Below, in pieces: positions 55,058 to 64,000 of a stretch of DNA of 64,000 nt. The notes beneath the pieces are model-generated. The model was given only the letters and a program-made list of their open reading frames with translations, had not been told where the DNA came from and did no database searches. The translations under genes and the position numbers were made by a program. The DNA comes from Pseudomonas arcuscaelestis (GTDB lineage: Bacteria > Pseudomonadota > Gammaproteobacteria > Pseudomonadales > Pseudomonadaceae), in assembly GCF_016881005.1 (NCBI RefSeq), contig NZ_JACOPV010000004.1, positions 124,001 through 188,000 of the forward strand, read 5' to 3'. Position 1 is the first letter of the stretch. The number at the start of each line of letters is the position of its first letter.

Positions 55058-55092
55058 GTTCACTTGGCAACAGGACATTTAAGGATGAGCCC

Positions 55093-57336
55093 ATGAACCA
55101 GCCTGTAAGCCACAAACTGGGTGAAGACACCCATGATCACGCCAGCCATGACCATGCTGAGCACGCTCATAGCTGCTGTTCCCATGATGCGGCGCCGTCA
55201 CTGGTGCAACTGAGTGAAGCGGCCAGCGGCGATGCGCGCCTGAGCCGTTTTCGGATCGAGGCAATGGATTGCCCGACCGAGCAAACCCTTATCCAGAACA
55301 AACTGGGCAAGCTTGCGGGTGTCGAGCAACTGGAATTCAACCTGATCAACCGCATCCTCGGGGTTCGCCACACCCATGCCGACACCTCGGCCATCGAGCA
55401 AGCGGTAGCCTCGCTGGGGATGCAGGCCGAACCGCTGACCGACTCCAGCGAGGAAGCGGCCGCCGCACCGGCGCCGGCCAAGAAGCACTGGTGGCCGTTG
55501 GCGCTGTCGGGTGTCGCGGCATTGGCTGCCGAGGCCATTCACTTCGCAGCGCTGGGGCCAGACTGGGTTGTAGCGTTGGTTGCGCTGGTGTCGATTCTGA
55601 GCTGTGGCCTGGGCACCTATAAAAAGGGCTGGATCGCCCTGAAGAACCGCAACCTGAACATCAACGCGTTGATGAGTATCGCCGTGACGGGTGCGGTGCT
55701 GATTGGTCAATGGCCGGAAGCGGCCATGGTGATGTTCCTCTTTACGGTCGCTGAGTTGATCGAGGCGCGCTCGCTGGATCGCGCGCGCAACGCCATTGGC
55801 GGCTTGATGCAGTTGAGCCCGGACATGGCCACGGTGCAACAGGCCGATGGTCAGTGGCACGAGGTCGAGGTCAAGCACGTGGCGCTGGGTGCGCGGGTGC
55901 GGGTGCGCCCCGGTGAGCGCATTGGTCTGGATGGCGAAGTGGTCAGTGGCCAGTCGAGCATCGACCAGGCACCGATTACCGGTGAAAGCCTGCCAGTTGA
56001 GAAAGGTCCAGGCGACAAGGTCTTCGCTGGCACCATCAACCAGGCTGGGGCCCTTGAATATCGGGTGACGGCGGCTGCCGGGCAATCGACCCTGGCGCGC
56101 ATCATCAAGGCGGTGGAGGAGGCGCAAGGCGCCCGTGCCCCGACCCAGCGTTTCGTCGACCAGTTTTCGCGCATCTACACCCCGGCTGTGTTTGCCTTTG
56201 CCTTGGCGGTAGCGGTGATTCCGCCGCTGTTCATGGCCGGCGCCTGGTTCGACTGGATCTATCGTGCCCTGGTGCTGCTGGTGGTTGCCTGCCCTTGTGC
56301 ACTGGTGATTTCCACCCCGGTGACGATTGTCAGTGGCCTGGCTGCAGCTGCGCGCAAAGGCATTCTGGTCAAGGGCGGGGTTTACCTTGAAGGTGGACGC
56401 AAACTCGACTTCCTGGCGCTGGACAAGACCGGCACCATTACCCACGGCAAGCCGGTACAGACCGATCATGTCGTGCTTGATCCGCTGTTCGAGGGCCGCG
56501 CGCAAGCGCTGGCTGCCAGTCTCGGTGACCGCTCCGATCACCCGGTGTCGCGTGCCATTGCCGTCTTCGCCGCTGAAAAGCAGTTGGCCCTGAAGGACGT
56601 TGCGGCGTTCGAAGCCTTGGGCGGGCGCGGTGTACGTGGCGAAATCGAGGGTGAGTTGTATCACCTGGGCAACCACCGTCTGGTCGAAGAGCTTGGCTTG
56701 TGTTCGCCACAGCTTGAGGCGCAACTCGATGCGCTTGAGCGTCAGGGCAAGACCGTGGTGCTGCTGCTCGACAAGTCCGGTCCGCTGGCCCTGTTTGCGG
56801 TGGCCGATACCGTCAAGGACAGCAGTCGCGAGGCGATTGCCGAGTTGCATGAGCTGGGTATCAAGACTGTCATGCTCACCGGAGACAATCCTCATACCGC
56901 GCAAGCCATTGCCGCTCAGGTGGGTATCGATGAGGCCTATGGCAATCTGTTGCCTTGCGACAAGCTCAAGACCATTGAGGACCTGTACGCCAAAGGGCAC
57001 CGGGTCGGCATGGTTGGCGACGGCATCAACGACGCCCCAGCCTTGGCGCGCTCGGAGATTGGTTTTGCCATGGCCGCCGCCGGTACCGACACGGCCATCG
57101 AGACTGCCGACGTTGCGTTGATGGATGACGACTTGCGCAAAATCCCGGCCTTCGTCAGGCTCTCACGTCAGACCGCGGCGATCCTCACCCAGAACATTGT
57201 GCTGGCCCTGGCGATCAAGGCGATCTTTCTGGCGATTACGTTCGCCGGTACGGCAACCATGTGGATGGCGGTGTTCGCTGACATGGGCGTAAGTTTGTTG
57301 GTGGTCTTCAACGGCCTGCGTCTGTTGAGAAAATAG
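55093..57336 (+). CDS. cadA: CadA Cd/Zn/Pb-exporting P1B-type ATPase
   Basis: A 747-residue inner-membrane ATPase. It has a His/Cys-rich N-terminus (DHASHDHAEHAHSCCSHD, 15-32), an HMA domain with MDCPTEQ (about 58-64), the transmembrane CPC motif in VVACPCALVIS (about 398-400), the phosphorylated Asp in DKTGT (about 444), and GDGINDAPALA (about 640). It exports soft divalent metals. The start at ATG 55093 was chosen for position after the operator and -10 region. The LysR gene follows after 7 nt but is probably a separate unit. Confidence 0.96.
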   Translation: MNQPVSHKLGEDTHDHASHDHAEHAHSCCSHDAAPSLVQLSEAASGDARLSRFRIEAMDCPTEQTLIQNKLGKLAGVEQLEFNLINRILGVRHTHADTSAIEQAVASLGMQAEPLTDSSEEAAAAPAPAKKHWWPLALSGVAALAAEAIHFAALGPDWVVALVALVSILSCGLGTYKKGWIALKNRNLNINALMSIAVTGAVLIGQWPEAAMVMFLFTVAELIEARSLDRARNAIGGLMQLSPDMATVQQADGQWHEVEVKHVALGARVRVRPGERIGLDGEVVSGQSSIDQAPITGESLPVEKGPGDKVFAGTINQAGALEYRVTAAAGQSTLARIIKAVEEAQGARAPTQRFVDQFSRIYTPAVFAFALAVAVIPPLFMAGAWFDWIYRALVLLVVACPCALVISTPVTIVSGLAAAARKGILVKGGVYLEGGRKLDFLALDKTGTITHGKPVQTDHVVLDPLFEGRAQALAASLGDRSDHPVSRAIAVFAAEKQLALKDVAAFEALGGRGVRGEIEGELYHLGNHRLVEELGLCSPQLEAQLDALERQGKTVVLLLDKSGPLALFAVADTVKDSSREAIAELHELGIKTVMLTGDNPHTAQAIAAQVGIDEAYGNLLPCDKLKTIEDLYAKGHRVGMVGDGINDAPALARSEIGFAMAAAGTDTAIETADVALMDDDLRKIPAFVRLSRQTAAILTQNIVLALAIKAIFLAITFAGTATMWMAVFADMGVSLLVVFNGLRLLRK

Positions 57337-57343
57337 AGGATGT

Positions 57344-58228
57344 ATGTTGAGTTCCGAGTTGAAAGCCTTCTACATGGTTGCCCGTCTGGGCAGCATTACC
57401 CTGGCGGCAAAGAAACTCGGGCTCAGCCAACCGACGGTGACGACGCAGATCCGCAATCTGGAAAGCCAGTATTCAGTCGAGCTGTTTTTCCGCGGCGGCC
57501 GGCGCCTGACGCTTAGCGATGACGGCGCGCGCCTGCTGCCGATGGTAAAGACGCTGTTGCAGCAAGAAGCCGACATCGAGTTCTTCCTGCGCAACAGTGG
57601 GCAGGGGCAGGGCCGCCTGCGAATCGCGGCGACGGCGCCGTACTACATTCTTGATCTGGTGAAGATTTTCCGCGAGCGCCTGCCACAGGTCGAAGTGTCG
57701 GTAGAAATCGGCAACTCCCAGCAAGTGCTGGAGCTGCTGGAAGACTACCGTGTTGATCTTGCCGCATCCTCGCAACTGCTCGAAGATTCGCGTTTGGTGC
57801 GACGAGTGCTGGGCACTGACCCGCTGGTGGTGGCAGTGCACCGTAACCATCCACTGGCCTGCCGTGAGTCACTGCCGCTTTCGGCTTTGGCCGGGCACTG
57901 CTTGCTGGTACGCGAACAGGGGTCGAGCACACGCAAACTGACCGAGCAGATGCTTGTCGAAGCTGGAATCAAGGTTGGTTCAATGTTGGAAATTGGCAGT
58001 CGCGAGTCGATTCGTGAAGCGGTGTTGCGCAATATCGGTATCAGCATCATTGCCCGCCATGAAGTACCGCATAATCCTGAGCTGTGCGTGTTGAGCCTGG
58101 AGAAAGCCCCGGTCATGCATGAGTACCTGTATTGCTTGAAAGAGCGGCGCCAGGCGCGTTTGCCTGCGGCGTTCCTGGGTTTGGCGCAGGAAGCGGTAGG
58201 CGCGGGCTTGTCCCGCGACGGGGTGTAA
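57344..58228 (+). CDS. LysR-family regulator of phosphonate genes
   Basis: A 294-residue LysR protein: HTH at residues 1-60 (LAAKKLGLSQPTVTTQIRNL) and a periplasmic-binding-like effector domain at 90-290. It precedes the phosphonate transporter cluster by 141 nt and is likely its regulator (2-aminoethylphosphonate-associated LysR type). The last residues (GAGLSRDGV) are encoded within a REP-like palindrome, so the C-terminus has been rebuilt by that repeat. Confidence 0.85.
   Translation: MLSSELKAFYMVARLGSITLAAKKLGLSQPTVTTQIRNLESQYSVELFFRGGRRLTLSDDGARLLPMVKTLLQQEADIEFFLRNSGQGQGRLRIAATAPYYILDLVKIFRERLPQVEVSVEIGNSQQVLELLEDYRVDLAASSQLLEDSRLVRRVLGTDPLVVAVHRNHPLACRESLPLSALAGHCLLVREQGSSTRKLTEQMLVEAGIKVGSMLEIGSRESIREAVLRNIGISIIARHEVPHNPELCVLSLEKAPVMHEYLYCLKERRQARLPAAFLGLAQEAVGAGLSRDGV
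58196..58226. repeat. REP-like palindromic element
   Basis: GCGGGCTTGTCCCGCG (about 58202-58217) is the hairpin core of the Pseudomonas REP family. It overlaps the 3' end of the LysR gene. Confidence 0.6.
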
Positions 58229-58369
58229 CCGCCACCCTGCACGCGGGCCAAGCCTGATCTGCAACACCAAAATTTGCCTATACCACTATCACCATCTTTT
58301 GCTTACCCGCCATAGAACCTTCGCATTCCACCCCTAGCATGGCCCTCATTCGTTCAATGAGGTCTTGCC

Positions 58370-59434
58370 ATGAACACTCCAGTCGCAACCCCCGGCGCAC
58401 AAATGAAAGTGCGCGGCATCCATAAGCGCTTCGGTGCCTTCACCGCCCTGCAGGATGTCTCGCTCGACATCGCCGCCGGGGAGTTGGTGTGTCTGTTGGG
58501 CCCTTCCGGTTGCGGCAAGACCACGTTATTGCGGTGCATCGCCGGCCTGGAGCGCCAGGACCGCGGCACGTTGTACATCGGCGATCGTGATATCTCCGAG
58601 TTACCGCCACAGGCTCGCGACTACGGCATTCTGTTTCAGTCCTATGCCTTGTTCCCGAATCTTACCGTCGAAGCCAACATCGCCTACGGCCTGGCAGGCA
58701 GTGGGCGCGAGGAAGTGCGTCAGCGCGTAAGCCAGATGCTTGAGCTGGTGGGCTTGGCCGGCAGTGAAAAGAAATACCCGGGTCAGCTTTCCGGCGGTCA
58801 ACAGCAGCGGGTGGCCCTGGCTCGCGCCTTGGCCCCGGCACCATCGTTGCTGCTGCTCGATGAACCCATGTCGGCCCTCGATGCGCGGGTGCGCGAGCAT
58901 CTGTGTACCGAGCTGCGCCAACTGCAACGCCAGCTGGGCATCACCACCCTGATGGTGACCCACAATCAGGACGAGGCCATGCTCATGGCCGACCGTATCG
59001 CCGTGATGAACAACGGGCAGGTCGAGCAGTATGCGACGCCTCAGGAAATCTACGACAAGCCGGCTACCCCGTTCGTGGCTGAGTTCGTGGGGCAGGGCAA
59101 CTGGTTGCCGTTCCAGCGTCAAAGCGCCAGTCACGCTCAGGTCGGTGCCCTGAACATGCGTCTGGCCGAGGGTGCCAGCCAGGCGCACAGCGGACGCTTG
59201 TTCTGCCGTCCGGAAGCCATCAGCGTCAACCCGCCGGTGCATGAAGAAAACCTGTTTCCGGCGCGGGTACGTGAAATCACTTTTCTGGGTAATCGCTGCC
59301 GGATGAGTTTCGAGCTCAACGCGTTGCCCGGTCATGCCTTGCTCGCTGAAGTCGCGCCTGAGTCGATGCCGCGTCTTGGCTCGCAGGATATCTGGGTAGC
59401 GTTGCCGCCGCGCAGCCTGCAGGTGTTTGCCTGA
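58370..59434 (+). CDS. ABC transporter ATPase, 2-aminoethylphosphonate type
   Basis: A 354-residue nucleotide-binding subunit: Walker A GPSGCGKTT (about 43-51), Q-loop LFQSYALFPNLT, signature LSGGQQQRVALARAL (about 141-155), Walker B LLLLDEPMSALDA, and a C-terminal TOBE-like region. It is PotA/FbpC-like, and the neighbouring phosphonate genes support the AEP importer assignment (PhnT type). The permease start overlaps its end by 8 nt. Confidence 0.9.
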   Translation: MNTPVATPGAQMKVRGIHKRFGAFTALQDVSLDIAAGELVCLLGPSGCGKTTLLRCIAGLERQDRGTLYIGDRDISELPPQARDYGILFQSYALFPNLTVEANIAYGLAGSGREEVRQRVSQMLELVGLAGSEKKYPGQLSGGQQQRVALARALAPAPSLLLLDEPMSALDARVREHLCTELRQLQRQLGITTLMVTHNQDEAMLMADRIAVMNNGQVEQYATPQEIYDKPATPFVAEFVGQGNWLPFQRQSASHAQVGALNMRLAEGASQAHSGRLFCRPEAISVNPPVHEENLFPARVREITFLGNRCRMSFELNALPGHALLAEVAPESMPRLGSQDIWVALPPRSLQVFA

Positions 59435-61160
59435 GATGGCCGCGCCAATGGCCATGCCGATCGCGCAGGCGAAGGCAGCACAGCGCTCCGGCGCATCACT
59501 GGGTGATCGACTGTTTGTAGTGGGCGGCAAATGGCTGTTGCTGCTTCTACTGAGCATTGCAGTGTTGATGCCGCTGCTGGCGATCTTCTGGCGCGGCTTC
59601 AGCGGCGATGCTGGGCAGGGTGGCGGGTTGGTCGCTGCACGCGAGCTGTTTGCCAGTGCCAACTTTCACTGGCTGTTGGGCAATAGCCTGAAAGTATCGG
59701 TGAGCGTCGCGGCCATCGTCGTACCCTTGGCTTATCTGTTTGCCTATGCCCTGCAGCGCACGCTGATTCCTGGCAAGCGCATCTGGCGCGGCATCTCCTT
59801 GCTACCTTTACTCGCGCCCTCCATGCTGCCGGCCATTGCCCTTGTGTACCTGTTCGGCAACCAGGGCCTGTTGCGCGGGCTGCTCAGCGACAACATCTAT
59901 GGTTTCTGGGGCATCGTCCTGGGTGAAGCCATCTACACCTTTCCGCATGCCTTGATGATTTTGCTGTCGGCGTTGTCGCTGGCAGATGCTCGTTTGTTCG
60001 ATGCCGCTTCAAGCATGGGGGCAGGGCCTTGGCGCGCCTTCCACAGCATTACCTGGCCTGCCACGCGCCAGGCTGTGTTCGCTGCTTTCTGCCTGGTGTT
60101 CACCCTGACCATCACCGACTTTGGCGTGCCGGTCGTCGTCGGCGGTGACTATCAGGTGCTGGCCCTGGAAGCCTACAAAGCCGTGGTCGGCCAGCAGCAA
60201 TTCGGTCGCGGAGCGTTGATCGGCATGGTGCTGCTGGTACCGGCCCTGCTCAGCTTTGGCGTCGATGCCTGGCTGCGTCGGCGCCAGGGCGATTCGATGA
60301 GTGGCCGCGCCCAGGTGTTTGTGCCACAACCATCGCGTCGTCGTGACGCCTGGTTCCTGGCTGTGGTGGTAGTGGTCTGCGCCGTACTTTTGCTGGTGGT
60401 GGGCATGGCGGTGTACTCGTCGCTGGTCACCTTCTGGCCGTACAACATGACTTTGTCGCTCAAGCACTATCAGTTCGATGAAACTGCAGGGGGAGGGTGG
60501 CTGGCTTACCGCAACAGCCTGACCATGGCACTGGCCACAGCATTAATCGGCAGTGCCGTGATTTTCACGGGCGCCTACCTGATGGAGAAAACCAAAGGCC
60601 AGCGAGCGCTGAACCTGGTGCTGCGCTTGCTCAGTTTTATTCCGATGGCGGTGCCGGGTTTGGTTCTCGGCCTGGGCTATGTGTTCTTCTTCAACCTGGC
60701 CAGCAACCCCCTGCATGTGTTCTACGGCAGCATGGCGCTGCTGGTGGTGTGCACCATTGCTCACTATTTGACCACTGCACAGATGACCGCGACCACTGCG
60801 TTGCGCCAGCTCGATGGCGAGTTCGAAGCTGCTGCGCTATCACTCAAGGCGCCGCTGTACCGGCACTTTCTGCGGGTGACGGTACCGATCTGTCTGCCGG
60901 CTCTGCTGGACATCGTCCGCTACCTGTTCGTCTCGGGGATGACCACCGTGTCGGCGGCGATCTTCCTCTACAGCCCGGACACCATTCTCGCCGCCGTCGC
61001 CGTGTTGAACATGGACGATGCCGGCAATGTTGGCGGCGCTGCCGCTATGTCGACCCTGATCCTGCTCACCAGCGCCACCGTATCACTGCTGCTGGCCTGG
61101 GCTTCGCGGGGCCTGCTGCAACGTTCACAAGCCTGGCGCCAGCGTGCCCCGGGTAATTGA
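59427..61160 (+). CDS. ABC transporter permease (fused two-half type)
   Basis: A 577-residue protein with two BPD-permease halves and about 12 hydrophobic segments. EAIYTFPHALMILLSALSLADARLFDAA (residues 166-193 in two adjoining parts) and the second-half loop EFEAAALSLKAPLYRHF (about 466) carry the EAA motif. It is FbpB-like, as in AEP importers. The start overlaps the ATPase gene. Confidence 0.88.
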   Translation: MPEMAAPMAMPIAQAKAAQRSGASLGDRLFVVGGKWLLLLLLSIAVLMPLLAIFWRGFSGDAGQGGGLVAARELFASANFHWLLGNSLKVSVSVAAIVVPLAYLFAYALQRTLIPGKRIWRGISLLPLLAPSMLPAIALVYLFGNQGLLRGLLSDNIYGFWGIVLGEAIYTFPHALMILLSALSLADARLFDAASSMGAGPWRAFHSITWPATRQAVFAAFCLVFTLTITDFGVPVVVGGDYQVLALEAYKAVVGQQQFGRGALIGMVLLVPALLSFGVDAWLRRRQGDSMSGRAQVFVPQPSRRRDAWFLAVVVVVCAVLLLVVGMAVYSSLVTFWPYNMTLSLKHYQFDETAGGGWLAYRNSLTMALATALIGSAVIFTGAYLMEKTKGQRALNLVLRLLSFIPMAVPGLVLGLGYVFFFNLASNPLHVFYGSMALLVVCTIAHYLTTAQMTATTALRQLDGEFEAAALSLKAPLYRHFLRVTVPICLPALLDIVRYLFVSGMTTVSAAIFLYSPDTILAAVAVLNMDDAGNVGGAAAMSTLILLTSATVSLLLAWASRGLLQRSQAWRQRAPGN

Positions 61161-61201
61161 TTGCCCTACCCAACCCTCGTACCGTTCAAAGGAACCGCAT
61201 C

Positions 61202-62227
61202 ATGTTCAAGCCACTTGCTCTTGCCGCTGCCGTCCTCACTGCGTTCAGCCTGCAGGCGACTGCTGCCGAGACTCAGCTGACGGTCTACACCGCACTCGAA
61301 GCTGAACAACTGAAGAGCTACAAGCAGGCCTTCGAAAAAGCCAACCCGGATATCGAGATCAAGTGGGTACGTGATTCAACCGGCATCATCACCGCCAAGC
61401 TGTTGGCTGAAAAAGACCGTCCACAGGCTGATGCAGTGTGGGGATTGGCCGCTTCCAGCCTTGCGATCCTCGATCAACAAGGCATGCTGCAAAGCTATGC
61501 CCCCAAGGATCTGGACAAGATCGGTGGCAACTACCGCGACGCTGCCAACCCACCGGCCTGGGTTGGCATGGATGTCTGGGCAGCGACTATCTGCTTCAAC
61601 ACCATCGAAGCCGAAAAGCAGGGCCTGACCAAACCGGTGAGCTGGCAGGACCTGACCAAGCCCGAGTACAAGGGCAAGATTGTGATGCCTAACCCAGCGT
61701 CTTCCGGCACTGGCTTCCTGGATGTCAGCGCCTGGTTGCAGACCTTTGGTGAAGCGCAAGGCTGGGCCTACATGGACGGCCTTCACCAGAACATCGGCCA
61801 GTATGTTCACTCTGGATCCAAGCCATGCAAGCTGGCTGCGGCGGGTGAATTCCCGATCGGTATTTCGTTCGAGTACCCGGCTGTACAGCTCAAGCGCCAG
61901 GGCGCACCGCTGGACATCGTGCTGCCGAAGGAAGGCCTGGGCTGGGAAATCGAAGCGACTGCAGTGCTCAAGGGCAGCAAGCACGAAGACGCCGCCAAGC
62001 GCCTGGCTGACTTCTCGGCAAGCCCCGCGGCCATGGAACTGTACAAGGAAAACTTTGCCGTACTCGCCCAGCCGGGAATCGCCAAGCCACAGACCGAACT
62101 GCCAGCTGACTACGAACAGCGCCTGATCAAGAACGACTTTGCCTGGGCTTCGAAGAACCGTGACGCGATCCTGGCGGAATGGCGCAAGCGCTATGACGGC
62201 AAGTCGGAGAAGGTTGCGCAGCAGTAA
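61202..62227 (+). CDS. periplasmic 2-aminoethylphosphonate-binding protein
   Basis: A 341-residue protein with a signal peptide (MFKPLALAAAVLTAFSLQA, cleavage after ATAA) and an extracellular-binding type 1/iron(III)-like fold: LTVYTALEAEQLKSYKQAFE, WGLAASSLAILD, and GKIVMPNPASSGTG (about 172-185). It delivers phosphonate to the permease. The start follows AAGGAACC, 41 nt after the permease stop. Confidence 0.9.
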   Translation: MFKPLALAAAVLTAFSLQATAAETQLTVYTALEAEQLKSYKQAFEKANPDIEIKWVRDSTGIITAKLLAEKDRPQADAVWGLAASSLAILDQQGMLQSYAPKDLDKIGGNYRDAANPPAWVGMDVWAATICFNTIEAEKQGLTKPVSWQDLTKPEYKGKIVMPNPASSGTGFLDVSAWLQTFGEAQGWAYMDGLHQNIGQYVHSGSKPCKLAAAGEFPIGISFEYPAVQLKRQGAPLDIVLPKEGLGWEIEATAVLKGSKHEDAAKRLADFSASPAAMELYKENFAVLAQPGIAKPQTELPADYEQRLIKNDFAWASKNRDAILAEWRKRYDGKSEKVAQQ

Positions 62228-62313
62228 TACCTCATCGTGTGCCAGGCCCGTTTTTACAGGTGAATCCAGACCTGGTGCGGCGGGCCTGGCCTGCGATCCT
62301 CAAGGAGATTGCA

Positions 62314-63441
62314 ATGACCGATCTACTGATTGTCGGCGCCGGCATACTCGGCCTGTCCCACGCCTATGCTGCCGCCCGCCGCGGTCTCAAGGTCACGGTT
62401 TTCGAGCGCACCGCCACACCCTTGGGTGCCTCGGTGCGCAACTTTGGGCAGGCGCTGGTGACGGGCCAGCCACCAGGTGAAATGCTCGAGCTGGCCAAAG
62501 CCAGCCGCGGTATCTGGAAGCACTGGTCGCGTCACGCCGGTTTTGGAGTAAGGAGCAACGGTTCGCTGCTGTTTGCGCGCACTGCGCTTGAACAAGAATT
62601 GCTTGAAGCCTTCTGCGCCGAGCGCGCGGTGGATCAGGGTTACCAGGTCGAGTTGTTGTCGGGCGCCGCCCTCAACGACCTCTACGGCGGTCGCTTTCGT
62701 CATCACCGCGCAGCCTTGCGCGGGCTGCAAGACCAGCAGTTGTACTCCCGCGAAGCGATTCCCGCGCTGATCCGTTTCCTGGCGCACGAGTTGGGCGTGA
62801 CCTTCCACTTCTCCACCCTGGTGCGCGATATCCAGCCTGGAAAGATGTCGACCACTGCCGGGGAATTCAGCGCTGCTCAAATCGTTGTATGTTCTGGGCA
62901 CGACTACCAGACCTTGCTGGCTGAACCCATCGCCAATCTGCAACCGCAGGTCTGTCGGTTGCAGATGTTGCGAGCCCGCCCACGATTCAATCTCGACCTG
63001 CAGCATGCCTTGCTCACCGGTCTGAGCTGTGTGCACTACGGCGCCTTTGCCGATCTGCCTCAGGCCCAGGCGCTGAAGGCGCAATTGCAGGCCGATAGCC
63101 CGCACCTGATGGAACACGGCATACACTTGCTGATCAGCCCCACGCCCCATGGTGAACTGATCATTGGTGACTCGCATGCCTACGGCAGCGATGCCTCGCC
63201 GTTCAATGCCGAGCAAGTCGATAACTGGATGATCGAACTGGCAGAGCACACCCTCGGTGGTCGTGTCGAAGTGGTCGAACGCTGGCAGGGCGTCTATGGT
63301 TCAGGCGGGCCGGGGCCATTTTCGTTGCTGCAGGTGGCGCCAGGTGTCAGTGCTGCGCTGATGCACAGCGGCGTTGGCATGAGCGTCGGGCCGGCCTTGG
63401 CCGAGCGACATATCGCTCGGTTGTTCAACGAAACCGTGTGA
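62314..63441 (+). CDS. FAD-dependent oxidoreductase of phosphonate catabolism
   Basis: A 375-residue D-amino-acid-oxidase-like flavoprotein. The N-terminal dinucleotide-binding motif is LLIVGAGILGLSHAYAAARRG (residues 4-24, GxGxxG at 8-13), and VRNFGQAL is near residue 42. The family is regularly encoded beside phosphonate HD oxygenases and AEP importers. Some members oxidise N-methylated aminoethylphosphonate, but the substrate here is not provable from sequence. The start follows AAGGAGA. Confidence 0.85.
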   Translation: MTDLLIVGAGILGLSHAYAAARRGLKVTVFERTATPLGASVRNFGQALVTGQPPGEMLELAKASRGIWKHWSRHAGFGVRSNGSLLFARTALEQELLEAFCAERAVDQGYQVELLSGAALNDLYGGRFRHHRAALRGLQDQQLYSREAIPALIRFLAHELGVTFHFSTLVRDIQPGKMSTTAGEFSAAQIVVCSGHDYQTLLAEPIANLQPQVCRLQMLRARPRFNLDLQHALLTGLSCVHYGAFADLPQAQALKAQLQADSPHLMEHGIHLLISPTPHGELIIGDSHAYGSDASPFNAEQVDNWMIELAEHTLGGRVEVVERWQGVYGSGGPGPFSLLQVAPGVSAALMHSGVGMSVGPALAERHIARLFNETV

Positions 63442-63451
63442 GGGGATGACG

Positions 63452-64000
63452 ATGAGAACAGCCGAACAGGTTGTCAGCCAGATTTTTGCCCTGTATCAGC
63501 AGCATGGCGATGAGGACTACATCGGCGAACCGGTGTCGCAGTTGGAGCACATGTCCCAGGCCGCTCAATTGGCGCTGGACGAAGGCTTTGATGATGAAGT
63601 CGTGCTGGCTGCGTTCTTCCACGACATCGGTCATATCTGCGGTGGTGCCGAGGGCAATATGGGCGGCTATGGCGTGGTAAGCCATGAACAGGTGGGCGCC
63701 AATTACCTGCGCAATTGCGGGTTCAGCGAGCGCCTGGCGAAGCTGGTGCAATACCACGTTGAAGCCAAGCGCTACCTTACATTGCGCAAGCCGGGCTACT
63801 ACCAGCGATTGAGTGAGGCCAGCCGTCGTACCCTGGAGTATCAGGGTGGGGTAATGAGCGAGGCCGAGGCGGATGCATTCGAGCGTGACCCGTTGTGCAA
63901 GGTCAGCCTGCGCATGCGCGAGTGGGATGAATTGGCCAAGGAGATGCATGTGCCGGTGATTGACTTGAATATGCTCAAGTCCAAGGCATTGGCGCTGTTG
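63452..64000 (+). CDS. HD-domain phosphonate oxygenase (PhnZ/TmpB-like), cut by window end
   Basis: The first 183 residues of a protein usually near 190 long. HD-type metal ligands are seen in QLEHMSQAAQLA (His), AAFFHDIGHICG (HD and second His), SHEQVGANYL and QYHVEAKRYL. Mixed-valence di-iron oxygenases of this family cleave the C-P bond of 2-hydroxylated aminophosphonates. An upstream hydroxylase partner is not seen in this window and may lie beyond the right edge. Confidence 0.88.
   Translation, partial: MRTAEQVVSQIFALYQQHGDEDYIGEPVSQLEHMSQAAQLALDEGFDDEVVLAAFFHDIGHICGGAEGNMGGYGVVSHEQVGANYLRNCGFSERLAKLVQYHVEAKRYLTLRKPGYYQRLSEASRRTLEYQGGVMSEAEADAFERDPLCKVSLRMREWDELAKEMHVPVIDLNMLKSKALALL

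Noticed and set aside
55198..57000. 600-codon minus-strand reading frame within cadA
   Set aside because: It is the antisense shadow of a complete, motif-bearing cadA; high GC in this region produces long open antisense frames.
62323..63249. 308-codon minus-strand frame opposite the FAD oxidoreductase
   Set aside because: It is antisense to a gene with intact FAD-binding motif and ribosome binding site, and has no recognisable domain.
1..64000. CRISPR arrays and tRNA genes
   Set aside because: No regularly spaced direct repeats and no recognisable tRNA sequence were found; the island uses a protein-coding target rather than a tRNA.

Overview
The window reads as a Pseudomonas chromosome (P. 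putida/P. fluorescens type gene content) in which a mobile genomic island of about 51.9 kb sits inside the resident thymidylate synthase gene. The 5' part of resident thyA (1-296, running off the left edge) stops abruptly after the residues NDLGL. Its 3' part resumes at 52201 and ends at 52515. Between them lies an element whose first genes, ginA-ginB-ginC-ginD (429-6640), are three tyrosine recombinases and a small HTH/coiled-coil protein. This layout defines the GInt family of islands: gin operon, cargo, short AT-rich 3' end. Immediately after ginD, overlapping it by ATGA, the island carries a complete, divergent thyA (6637-7470) that should replace the gene it breaks.

Cargo, left to right. 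Region A (7.6-18.4 kb) is a patchwork of small unknown genes, two XRE/HTH regulators, a DUF4238-like gene paired with a DUF6602 PD-(D/E)XK protein, a DEDD exoribonuclease, and decayed genes (a histidine-phosphatase remnant and a frameshifted Cys-rich gene). Region B (18.4-35.1 kb) is a fluoride and ion stress module: promoter, fluoride riboswitch, crcB, a DUF190 gene and pyrophosphatase, then nhaA, NUDIX, UspA, SulP, a cNMP/CBS/DUF294 protein with its DnaQ-type exonuclease, a BCCT transporter, a TrkH-type potassium transporter, a ClC channel/antiporter, DUF2254 and a lipoprotein. Region C (35.1-52.1 kb) looks like a defence island: DUF3800, an LA2681-like HEPN protein, DUF4238, HNH nuclease, a sirtuin, an OLD-type ATPase/TOPRIM nuclease, a tyrosine recombinase plus a remnant of a second one, a DUF5677-like HEPN protein, and a 1496-residue AVAST-like STAND NTPase with an N-terminal nuclease at the distal end.

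Four copies of a roughly 120-nt structured repeat (two per strand) lie between cargo modules, with hairpins that keep pairing while their sequence changes. I consider this family the most likely undescribed feature of the window.

Right of thyA is a small accessory patch (PemK/MazF-like protein with coiled coil, decayed DUF3077-like genes). It is followed by ordinary chromosomal genes: divergent cadR/cadA with a MerR-type operator, and a phosphonate (2-aminoethylphosphonate-type) uptake and catabolism cluster consisting of a LysR regulator, ABC transporter, FAD-dependent oxidase and HD-domain oxygenase, cut by the window end.
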